DNA of 5,617 nt. It comes from Desulfurococcales archaeon. GTDB taxonomy: Archaea; Thermoproteota; Thermoprotei_A; Sulfolobales; Ignicoccaceae. Under the pieces are notes generated by a model. The model saw nothing but the letters and a program-made list of their open reading frames with translations. It searched no databases and was not told the origin of the DNA. Both the position numbers and the translations under genes were made by a program. How positions within the stretch are numbered: the stretch's first letter is position 1; each line of letters starts with the position of its first letter. Positions 1 to 4,980 of this stretch are shown here, piece after piece. The stretch spans positions 1 to 5,617 of the forward strand of contig WAOJ01000039.1 in assembly GCA_015521275.1 (NCBI GenBank), read 5' to 3'.

Positions 1-17
1 ATGTGTATAAGAGACAG
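1..17. other. Nextera/Tn5 mosaic-end adapter remnant (not genomic)
   Basis: The first 17 bases, ending in AAGAGACAG, match 17 of the 19 bases of the Tn5 transposase mosaic end used in tagmentation libraries. Genomic sequence starts at base 18. The adapter interrupts the minus-strand siroheme decarboxylase frame after a Leu-Pro-Ser, exactly where family members continue to their C-terminus, which supports a library-end artefact over a biological junction. Confidence 0.93.
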
Positions 18-438
18 TGCTAGGCAAGATCACGTAATCGTTTAGACCTAAGGGCTCCAGTATCTTCCTCACTTCTTCTTTTAGGGCTTCAAAATTAGGA
101 GCCTTTATGGTGAACCAAACTTGGTAATCTGGGTCATCCCTTAGGTAATTGTGAGTTACTTCTTCATTACCCATCAATATCTTCTTGAGGGTTTCAACGT
201 CATCCCTATTTCTGACCTTCACGCCCACAAGGGCCGCAACCTTTCCCATCGACTTATAGTTCACTGTGAACCCTATCCTCTTTATTATTTTCTTATCCAT
301 GAATTCCTTCACTTTATCTATGACTGCGCTCTCCGGCACGTCCAAGCGCTCGGCGACATCCTTGAAGGGAGTAGGGGTTAGGGGGAAATCGTATTGGAGT
401 TCGTATAAGAGCTTGGCCTCGAAGTCGCTCAGCCCCAA
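18..438 (-). CDS. Siroheme decarboxylase subunit (AhbA/AhbB/NirDLGH-like, Lrp/AsnC fold), C-terminus missing
   Basis: Siroheme decarboxylases remove the acetate carboxyls of siroheme to give 12,18-didecarboxysiroheme, an intermediate of the alternative (archaeal/sulfate-reducer) haem route and of haem d1 synthesis. They are cytoplasmic, usually two-subunit, and share the Lrp/AsnC architecture. About 140 residues are visible: an AsnC-type helix-turn-helix (roughly residues 4-50, with the family-typical FPLTPTPF segment) and an AsnC-like alpha/beta domain carrying the diagnostic H96-N97-Y98-x-R100 motif followed by a WFT strand. The frame ends at LPS, where family members normally have only a short basic tail, so perhaps 10-15 residues are lost to the adapter. 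Start: an in-frame stop lies at 480-478 and no ATG follows. TTG at 438 has GGGTG five bases upstream and gives the usual N-terminal length; TTG at 450 is the alternative. The AhbA or AhbB role cannot be assigned. An Lrp-type regulator is less likely given HNYxR. Confidence 0.85.
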
Positions 439-506
439 GTTGACACCCAAGCGCTTGAGCCCAGAAAGTAGAAAGGGTTATGCGTTAGTGCGCCAAACGC
501 GTCACC

Positions 507-515
507 CCTATAAGG
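507..515. promoter_or_regulatory. TATA-like element in the divergent intergenic region
   Basis: CCTATAAGG sits between the divergent siroheme decarboxylase and eL40 genes and is nearly symmetric, so it could act as a TATA box either way. With about 25 bases to initiation, plus-strand transcripts would start near 536 (leader of about 10 bases) and minus-strand transcripts near 486 (leader of about 48 bases). No clear BRE is visible, and its use in either direction is inference. Confidence 0.35.
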
Positions 516-533
516 CATACCTCAAACGAAGGC

Positions 534-541
534 GGGGTGAT
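534..541 (+). promoter_or_regulatory. Ribosome binding site of eL40
   Basis: GGGGTGAT lies five bases before the ATG at 547 and matches the archaeal anti-Shine-Dalgarno (GGTGAT pairs with the 16S 3' end). It decides the start: the earlier ATG at 542 is in another frame and hits a stop after four codons. Confidence 0.65.
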
Positions 542-546
542 ATGAA

Positions 547-714
547 ATGCCGATAACCGACCCCGAGCTCATAGCGATAGTACAGAAGAGGGTGTTGAAG
601 AAGTACGTGTGCAGGAGGTGCGGTGCGCTTAACCCGTGGGGAGCGAAGAAGTGTAGGAGGTGTAAGAGCACTAACTTGAGGCCGAAACACTATGAGATAG
701 CTGGCAAGAGGTAA
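547..714 (+). CDS. rpl40e: Large ribosomal subunit protein eL40 (L40e)
   Basis: Small zinc-ribbon protein of the archaeal/eukaryotic 50S/60S subunit; in eukaryotes it is made as a ubiquitin fusion, in archaea as a free protein of about 50-56 residues. This one has 55 residues and looks complete. The N-terminus ([15 protein letters not shown]) and the two zinc-binding pairs, C22xxC25 and C36xxC39, separated by an NPWGA segment, are family hallmarks. The protein is strongly basic in its second half, with arginine and lysine around both Cys pairs. It is the first gene of a tight plus-strand operon: the next gene starts 6 bases after its TAA, and that gene's ribosome binding site (GAGGT, 708-712) lies inside its last codons, so coupled translation of the downstream genes is likely. 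Identification rests on motif and length and is secure. Confidence 0.94.
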   Translation: MPITDPELIAIVQKRVLKKYVCRRCGALNPWGAKKCRRCKSTNLRPKHYEIAGKR

Positions 715-720
715 TGCACT

Positions 721-1290
721 TTGACGTACACTCTCGATGATTTGCTCTACGTTATGAAGAGGCTGCAAGAGGCTGACATACAGTCAGTAATAATAGGCGG
801 GACCACCATAGAACTCGAACTGAAGAAGAATACCTTCAGTGGAGACTTAGACTTGTTTCCGACCAACCATTACGCGTTGGTCGAGGAAGACGTGTTCAGA
901 ACTTTGGCCGACCAAGAAGGTTGGGAATACGGAACCACAGGCTTGGGTACGCCGAAGATAGTGGCCAAGGGACCCAAGTCTCAAGTAGAAATAGAGTTTT
1001 ATGACAATATAATGGACTTTTACGTCCCTGAGGAAATACTCAATGAAGCAAAGACTGTAGAGATAAAAGGGGTTAAGATAAGGAAGATATCGCCCGAAGA
1101 CTATGTAGTCTTAAAATCCAGAAGCGAGGACCCAGAAGCTATAGACATTATTAGAGGGGTTAAGGAGCTAGCCGATCAGAAGAAGATTAGGCTAGATACA
1201 AGGAAAATCAGGGAGAGGCTCAAGCTTTTCCCTGAGACGGATATACCCTCCATGAGGAACAGGCTTAGGGCTGCCGGTATCGAGGTGTGA
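721..1290 (+). CDS. Nucleotidyltransferase-fold protein (Pol beta / AbiEii-like superfamily)
   Basis: A 189-residue protein with the Pol beta nucleotidyltransferase signature: a helix (5-17), strand plus G26-G27-T28, then D42-L-D44 after a loop (SGDLDLF), and a third acidic strand with E90 and E92 (QVEIEF). These are the positions expected for the GG motif and the three metal-binding carboxylates, so an active transferase is plausible. A helical C-terminal part (about 125-175) follows, starting with a SPEDYVVLKSRS segment similar to that in AbiEii-like and DUF6036-like transferases. Substrate is unknown; the family moves NMPs to proteins, RNA or small molecules. Start: TTG at 721 with GAGGT at 708-712, eight bases upstream; no in-frame ATG fits. 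It sits between eL40 and the translin homologue in one operon, which points to an RNA- or ribosome-related job (inference). No antitoxin-like HEPN partner is seen unless the downstream helical protein plays that part. Confidence 0.8.
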   Translation: MTYTLDDLLYVMKRLQEADIQSVIIGGTTIELELKKNTFSGDLDLFPTNHYALVEEDVFRTLADQEGWEYGTTGLGTPKIVAKGPKSQVEIEFYDNIMDFYVPEEILNEAKTVEIKGVKIRKISPEDYVVLKSRSEDPEAIDIIRGVKELADQKKIRLDTRKIRERLKLFPETDIPSMRNRLRAAGIEV

Positions 1291-1293
1291 AGC

Positions 1294-1902
1294 ATGAAGG
1301 TAGAGCCCCTTACTAAGGAGTATGCTGAGAAGTTAGCAAGCTTACTTGATGAGTACGATGACCTCAAGGATAAAGTTCATGACCTCTCAAGGAATATAAT
1401 AAAGAACAGCAAGTTGGCAATATATGCAATAAGGAGGGGTGACCTCAAGGGGGCCGAAGAATACGTCAAAGCAATGCAAGAAATGAGGAAGGAGCTTAAA
1501 GAACTCTTGAAAAAGAACTTGAGGTTGGCCAGCTTGAACATAAGCCTCACCGCCGAGCAAGAGTTCGTAGAGGCCTACTCCCTCTACAAGTTCATGAAGG
1601 AGGGCAAGTATCCAAGCTTAGAGGAAGTTAATACGACCGTTCAAGAGTACGTGGCCGGGATAATGGATTCCGCTGGCGAATTGTTGAGGCTCGCAGTGGA
1701 CAAGATGCTACAAGGGGATATTGACTTCGCTAAGAAGGTTAAGGATGTGATAGAACAAATATACATCTTCATGTTACATGTAAACCCAAGAGACTACGAA
1801 TTGAGGAGGAAGATAGATTACGTGACTAACATACTTAACAGGTTACAAGAGTTCATCTTTTATAAGGAAATTGTAGGCAGGACCTCGGGAGAGGCAAACT
1901 GA
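1294..1902 (+). CDS. Translin/TRAX-family RNA-binding protein, putative ribonuclease
   Basis: All-helical 202-residue protein, close to the usual size of archaeal translins (about 190-220). Translin and TRAX form barrel-like oligomers (C3PO in eukaryotes) that bind and cut single-stranded RNA, including RISC passenger strands and tRNA 5' leaders; archaeal TRAX-like proteins form comparable barrels. Visible signatures: a GDLKGAEEY helix (49-57), QEFVEAYSLYKF (89-100) and EYVAGIMDSAGELLRLAVD (118-136), the last being the family's most conserved block. E90 and E93 (spaced ExxE) and D125 and E129 (DxxxE) have the spacing of the acidic catalytic quartet of TRAX, so nuclease activity is plausible. 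The start ATG lies 3 bases after the upstream TGA, with GAGGTG (1282-1287) inside the end of the nucleotidyltransferase gene, so translation is probably coupled. Family assignment is confident; catalytic activity is inferred. Confidence 0.87.
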   Translation: MKVEPLTKEYAEKLASLLDEYDDLKDKVHDLSRNIIKNSKLAIYAIRRGDLKGAEEYVKAMQEMRKELKELLKKNLRLASLNISLTAEQEFVEAYSLYKFMKEGKYPSLEEVNTTVQEYVAGIMDSAGELLRLAVDKMLQGDIDFAKKVKDVIEQIYIFMLHVNPRDYELRRKIDYVTNILNRLQEFIFYKEIVGRTSGEAN

Positions 1903-1910
1903 GGCCCCCC

Positions 1911-1919
1911 TTTAAATTA
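1911..1919 (+). promoter_or_regulatory. TATA box after the translin gene
   Basis: TTTAAATTA is a good archaeal TATA match just downstream of the operon stop. Initiation would fall near 1940, giving a leader of about 20 bases to the GTG at 1962. This suggests the following gene is transcribed independently of the eL40 operon. Confidence 0.5.
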
Positions 1920-1961
1920 TTAGCCCATTGTTGGGAATCCAAACTGCCTAAAGCTCTAATC

Positions 1962-2294
1962 GTGTTTAGAGAGGGAAAGAAACTTTGTGCTGGTTATTCT
2001 GGGGGTTGCTCAATGGTAGTGGAGACTGAAGGCATAGTAACCGTGGGAGGTGCCAAGCTCTTGGCAAAGTGGGCTAAGAGAGGCTTAGCAAAGGTTAAGA
2101 GAGAAAGGGACGCCTTCTTGTTCACTAGTGGCAAGTCTTTGAGTTTAAGTTCAGTTTCCATAATTTCAGAACCTTGTAAGGAGGGTTACCTAGCCTTGTT
2201 CTGGAGAGCTGTCTTCCTCGGTGTAGGGAGGATAGAAAGGACCAGAGTCATTAACGTACTAGACGTAGGTGACTTCTTAAGGAGAGGTTACTAA
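1962..2294 (+). CDS. Hypothetical protein, small orphan gene
   Basis: Not recognised. From the GTG at 1962 it has 110 residues; from the ATG at 2013, which has GGGGGT six bases upstream, it has 93. The GTG has no ribosome binding site but fits the TATA box at 1911-1919. The frame stays open upstream of 1962, back into the end of the translin gene, without an ATG, GTG or TTG in frame, so the true N-terminus is uncertain. The protein is basic, with a KRGLAKVKRERD patch, alternating short strands (TEGIVTVGG, KSLSLSSVSII) and a hydrophobic LALFWRAVFLGVG stretch that is short for a membrane helix. The two Cys near the N-terminus (KKLC, GGC) exist only in the longer form. Its TAA overlaps the stop of the convergent minus-strand gene. 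Composition fits coding sequence; function unknown. Confidence 0.55.
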   Translation: MFREGKKLCAGYSGGCSMVVETEGIVTVGGAKLLAKWAKRGLAKVKRERDAFLFTSGKSLSLSSVSIISEPCKEGYLALFWRAVFLGVGRIERTRVINVLDVGDFLRRGY

Positions 2295-2494
2295 GACCAG
2301 CACCACACCAGCGCAAAACTCTTACCCACGTCAAGGGCCTCCGGATCGAGCGCTAGAACTTCCTCGGCTCTCATTAACTTAGCCTTAAAGGCTTCTCTTA
2401 GTGATTCAAACTCATCTTCGTCATCAACATACGCCAGCACGTAACACCCGTTCATTATTGTGGGCCCTAAGGGTCCCTTGTGCCAGCACTTCAA
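2291..2494 (-). CDS. Hypothetical 67-residue acidic protein, last gene of the minus-strand operon
   Basis: Not recognised. The TTG start overlaps the upstream TGA as TTGA, the same junction as between the two genes before it, and GGGGTT (2506-2501) lies six bases upstream. An internal ATG at 2455 (residue 14) is an alternative start and would give 54 residues. The sequence reads as a strand (NGCYVLAYVDD), an acidic/basic helix (DEFESLREAFKAKLMRAEEVLAL) and a C-terminal strand rich in aromatics ending in VWCWS, compatible with a small alpha/beta domain. It may be an accessory to the RCK-like protein encoded immediately before it. It ends tail-to-tail with the plus-strand orphan gene, sharing four bases. 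Coding status is supported by position and overlap, not by homology. Confidence 0.55.
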   Translation of the reverse strand: MKCWHKGPLGPTIMNGCYVLAYVDDEDEFESLREAFKAKLMRAEEVLALDPEALDVGKSFALVWCWS

Positions 2495-3036
2495 GAGGGA
2501 AACCCCAAGTATATCAAGACGTCACCGGGCTTAAGGATTCCCTTAGGAGGCTTCCAGCGCCCCCTACTGTAGACAGCTATAGGTATGCCCTTCTTCCCTA
2601 TCATGGAATAGGGATCACATCCCTCGTCCGATGTGCACTCTATTGAGTGTACGGGTAAGGTTCCCTTAAGGGCTTGAAGCAACAGTGTTCCGGCATGGGG
2701 GTATACCACCAACCAAGCCACAACCCTTGCCAGAACGTTTATGGGCAATACCATGTCAGCTCCAAACCTCTCCAAAATCCTTTTGATGTGCTCGTCGTGC
2801 ACTAGCGCTATTATCTTAGGCGGGGGACAGTCATTCTCAAAAGCCATTAACACGGCTGACAATACGGTATGTATAGTAACCTCGTCGTTTTCTTCGCACG
2901 AAATCACGGTGTCGTAAATACAGATGTCATCCACGTGCTCCACTCTGGGCACTCTCTTAACTTCAACGCCGTTCTCCTCCAATGCCTTAGTGAAGGCATA
3001 ACAAAAGCCACTGGTGCCTACTACTACGGCATTCAA
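2491..3036 (-). CDS. RCK/TrkA-type regulatory protein with degenerate nucleotide-binding loop
   Basis: RCK proteins regulate K+ and other ion transporters by binding NAD(H), ATP or cyclic nucleotides through a Rossmann domain (TrkA_N) followed by a small TrkA_C domain. Here residues 2-30 form the beta-alpha-beta start, 52-65 match the DE-helix after strand 4, and 74-108 (KIIALVHDEHIKRILERFGA, then DMVLPINVLARVVA) match the end of TrkA_N. Residues about 125-178 resemble a short TrkA_C, ending in GDVLIYLG. The dinucleotide loop is changed: GxGxxG reads G7-T-S9-G-F-C12, and the acidic residue expected after strand 2 aligns near P30, so NAD binding may be lost. At 181 residues it is shorter than typical 215-230-residue TrkA/KtrA proteins. 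Start TTG at 3036 overlaps the creatininase stop as TTGA, with GGTGGA six bases upstream; the nearby ATG is out of frame and stops at once. No K+ channel gene is in the window. Confidence 0.7.
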   Translation of the reverse strand: MNAVVVGTSGFCYAFTKALEENGVEVKRVPRVEHVDDICIYDTVISCEENDEVTIHTVLSAVLMAFENDCPPPKIIALVHDEHIKRILERFGADMVLPINVLARVVAWLVVYPHAGTLLLQALKGTLPVHSIECTSDEGCDPYSMIGKKGIPIAVYSRGRWKPPKGILKPGDVLIYLGFPS

Positions 3037-3683
3037 AGCGCGTCCACCAACCTCTCGAGCGCTCTAGTCATAGCCTCTAAGAGCTTCTCGCCCTCCTCTT
3101 TCTTGGCGCTTGAGACCCACTCCGGAGAACAACCGTATTCGGTACTCCTCCAAGGTATGGTGGCTCCCTCTAACTCAGGAGGGCTCTTCAAATGTTTGCT
3201 CTTCCTCACTACCACGCTGTAGCCCAAGGCCAAAGCCAAGCTGGCTTCTGCCCTACACTGTTCCTTAAAGCTCTTGTACCCTAACGACTCTATTACGCCC
3301 CACAAGTCCAATGCAGCCGACTTGATACTTTCCTTGAAGCTCTCCATTACAGCGGCTTGAACCACTGGGACAGCGCCCTTGTGAGCTACCACGTAAACCA
3401 CCGGCATGCTTGTGAGCTTGTAAAGCTGTTTGGTTAGCTGAACCAAGTACTCGCTCAACACTGACAGAGGAATACTCACTGAGTGGGGATGCTCTGGGCT
3501 GAAGGAATAGTTTATTGAAGGGGAGACAAGACAGTCCTTGACCGCACAAGCGACCCTCTCAGCTATCTTAGTGTCGAGTCCCAGAGGCAAGGGGCCGTGG
3601 TCTTCCAAGCTACCCACTGGTACCAAGACGGCTCTGCCCCTCTTAGCATCAGAGAGGGGAGTATCGGCCAATAGCTTACACAT
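3033..3683 (-). CDS. Creatininase-family protein (ArfB/MftE-like) with altered metal-site motifs
   Basis: The creatininase fold includes creatinine amidohydrolase, the archaeal FAPy formamide hydrolase ArfB of riboflavin/F420 synthesis and the peptidase MftE; all are cytosolic metal-dependent amidohydrolases. Signatures: VLVPVGSLEDHGPLPLG (19-35) matches the family's PVGS-ExHGPHLPLG block and keeps E27, H29 and D37, and SPEH (62-65) matches the S-x-EH motif. Oddities: the spacing H29 to D37 is one residue shorter than in classical members, and the usual NGHGGN loop reads VAHKGAVP, keeping H101 only. The C-terminus (SPEWVSSAKKEEGEKLLEAM) matches the helix of GxGxPxxATxEKGE. At 216 residues it is somewhat short. 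It could be a divergent ArfB or an enzyme that changed substrate; activity is uncertain. It starts 8 bases after the CBS gene with a strong ribosome binding site and overlaps the RCK gene by four bases. Confidence 0.85.
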   Translation of the reverse strand: MCKLLADTPLSDAKRGRAVLVPVGSLEDHGPLPLGLDTKIAERVACAVKDCLVSPSINYSFSPEHPHSVSIPLSVLSEYLVQLTKQLYKLTSMPVVYVVAHKGAVPVVQAAVMESFKESIKSAALDLWGVIESLGYKSFKEQCRAEASLALALGYSVVVRKSKHLKSPPELEGATIPWRSTEYGCSPEWVSSAKKEEGEKLLEAMTRALERLVDAL

Positions 3684-3686
3684 CGC

Positions 3687-3693
3687 TCACCTC
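3687..3693 (-). promoter_or_regulatory. Ribosome binding site of the creatininase-family gene
   Basis: GAGGTGA on the minus strand lies three bases before the ATG at 3683 and begins within the TGA stop of the CBS gene. This is the strongest Shine-Dalgarno match in the minus-strand cluster and links termination of CBS translation to the start of the next gene. Confidence 0.65.
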
Positions 3694-4441
3694 ACCCCAG
3701 AAGAGCTACGAGTAAGGAACGTGCCTTAAGGACTCCCACGAAGTTCTTGTTGCTCCCAACGACCGGAAATACCTCGTACCTATGTTCTATCATAGCTGCC
3801 AGAGCGTCTCTAGTTGACGTCGAGGGGTTCACGTAACTCGGTATTGGGGATGCTAAATCACCTATAGCCCTGTCTAAAGCCGAGCTGTCGCCAGTGTCCA
3901 ACGAGCTTATGACTTGTTCGCTCGTCAAATACTTGAGGATAGAAATCGGCGTAGCCATACCGAAGGGCCTCTTCTGTCCAACAATAACATATCCTTCCAA
4001 TTCATAGATTAGAGACTTCTTGACGGCGCTCATTATATCTAACAAGGGGTCGACGAGTTGAGCTCTGTCGTCTACATACTTCTTTACGGGCTCATCCTTG
4101 AGCTTGGACTTGTTCTCAGCTAGAACGTAAAGGGGATCGGCTACGGAACCCCCTTTGAGGGCCACGGCACCTCCCTTTATCAAGAGGGCTTTCAGAGCAT
4201 CTTCTTCCCCGACAGTAGGCACCTCATAAGCTATTTCTTCAACATCCGAAGTCAAGACCTCAGCCATCTCTATTGGGCTGTTAGTAGTTGCCAATGCCCT
4301 CAATATCTGTGTCGCGTCAACCATCTTGAGCGGTGCCCCTTCCAAGAGAGCATAGTAGCTCTCATTTATCACCATAGACTTAGCTGCATCTAGGACAGAA
4401 GTACCCCTCGCGAGAGGGCCTATAGTGTTCCTAACTATCAA
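3692..4441 (-). CDS. Protein with four CBS motifs (two Bateman modules)
   Basis: CBS pairs bind adenosyl ligands (AMP, ATP, SAM, NAD and others) and act as energy or metabolite sensors. In 249 residues about four repeats can be read: 1-50 (TSVLDAAKSM and DATQILRAL), 58-110 (GEEDALKALLIKGG), 118-175 (VDPLLDIMSA and GYVIVG, then MATPISILKYL) and 192-249 (IPSYVNPSTSTRDALAAMIE, VFPVVGSNKNFVGVLKARSL). The fourth is canonical, with the P-S-T-S-T-R-D-A ligand segment and the GVLKARSLL end; the first three are diverged. There is no extra catalytic or DNA-binding domain, so it is a stand-alone sensor, probably acting through a partner. Start: TTG at 4441 with GGGAG eight bases upstream; an in-frame TAG lies 30 bases before it and there is no in-frame ATG or GTG between. 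A T-rich stretch (4471-4481) upstream may end the preceding transcript or serve as a weak TATA box. It is followed after 8 bases by the creatininase-family gene. Confidence 0.82.
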   Translation of the reverse strand: MIVRNTIGPLARGTSVLDAAKSMVINESYYALLEGAPLKMVDATQILRALATTNSPIEMAEVLTSDVEEIAYEVPTVGEEDALKALLIKGGAVALKGGSVADPLYVLAENKSKLKDEPVKKYVDDRAQLVDPLLDIMSAVKKSLIYELEGYVIVGQKRPFGMATPISILKYLTSEQVISSLDTGDSSALDRAIGDLASPIPSYVNPSTSTRDALAAMIEHRYEVFPVVGSNKNFVGVLKARSLLVALLG

Positions 4442-4475
4442 GGCCTTCGCTCCCGGATTAATGAGATTCTAAAAA

Positions 4476-4931
4476 CTAAAACTTCAACTCGTTCTGGAGA
4501 GCCTCAAGTAATACATTAGCGAAAGTACTAACCGCCTTCCTAGCCCTCTCTTCTAAGCTCTCAACATTGGCAAAAGCTTCGTAGACGTCCTCTGGCCTTC
4601 CTCCAAACGTTTCATTTATCATAGCGATAGTGTCTATCAAGTCTACGCTCAAGAACTCCATAACTCTCTCCTTTACATCTTTCCTAATGTTCTCCTTTAT
4701 AACGTCTAAGAGGGTCTCGGCTCTCTCGCTCATCTCCTCGAGCATCCCTTCGCCTACTTCCCTAACCAAGTCACTGAACGTGAAGTTGACGTCTATTTTT
4801 ATGGGTTCAGTGCCAGAGCTTAGGTATAACTTTCTTATCTCAGTCTCCGCCTCTCTGTATATAGCTTCTTCGTGAAAGCCCAGGCCGTTTAAGAGAGAAA
4901 ACACTGATGCCTTAGTAACTGCTTCAGACAA
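4476..4931 (-). CDS. Hypothetical acidic, largely helical protein
   Basis: Not recognised. The 151 residues are rich in Glu, Lys, Leu and Val and look almost wholly helical, with long amphipathic stretches at about 52-95 (DLVREVGEGMLEEMSERAET, then LLDVIKENIRKDVKERVMEF) and 113-148. No membrane segment, Cys pair or Gly-rich loop is visible. A short strand-like piece (EPIKIDVNFTF, 42-52) separates an N-terminal helical hairpin from the rest. TTG at 4931 is taken as start, with a weak GGGAT five bases upstream and the TATA-like TTTTAAAAA about 43 bases before it; the frame is open further upstream, so the start is not certain. It ends 34 bases before the CBS gene and may be cotranscribed with it, but a T-rich tract (4471-4481) at its stop could terminate part of the transcripts. 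A structural or adaptor role is possible, not shown. Confidence 0.65.
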   Translation of the reverse strand: MSEAVTKASVFSLLNGLGFHEEAIYREAETEIRKLYLSSGTEPIKIDVNFTFSDLVREVGEGMLEEMSERAETLLDVIKENIRKDVKERVMEFLSVDLIDTIAMINETFGGRPEDVYEAFANVESLEERARKAVSTFANVLLEALQNELKF

Positions 4932-4967
4932 GTCACATCCCGATATGACTCCTAGTATTAGAGGGAT

Positions 4968-4980
4968 CGTTTTTAAAACG
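4968..4980 (-). promoter_or_regulatory. TATA-like palindrome upstream of the helical-protein gene
   Basis: The segment reads CGTTTT-T-AAAACG on the plus strand, a perfect six-base palindrome around one T. On the minus strand it holds TTTTAAAAA, a good archaeal TATA match; initiation about 25 bases on would lie near 4948, a leader of about 17 bases to the TTG at 4931. The flanking CG pairs also make it a possible repressor site. Confidence 0.5.

Noticed and set aside
151..556. Two plus-strand open frames opposite the siroheme decarboxylase and its upstream region
   Set aside because: They are antisense to, or overlap, a clearly recognisable gene and show no family motif or ribosome binding site.
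1355..1450. Repeated GACCTCAAGG-like stretches in the translin gene
   Set aside because: They encode similar D-L-K/S turns between helices; copies are short, imperfect and irregularly spaced.
721..1902. Classic MNT-HEPN toxin-antitoxin pair
   Set aside because: The downstream helical protein has the translin signature blocks and no RxxxxH HEPN motif was seen; kept only as an alternative idea in the findings.
1924..1935. CCCA-TTGT-TGGG hairpin after the translin gene, considered as a terminator
   Set aside because: Only four base pairs and no T-tract follows; it also lies downstream of a likely TATA box.
2869..3549. Open frames on either strand overlapping the RCK and creatininase genes
   Set aside because: They are alternative-frame shadows of genes with recognised domains and have no independent support.
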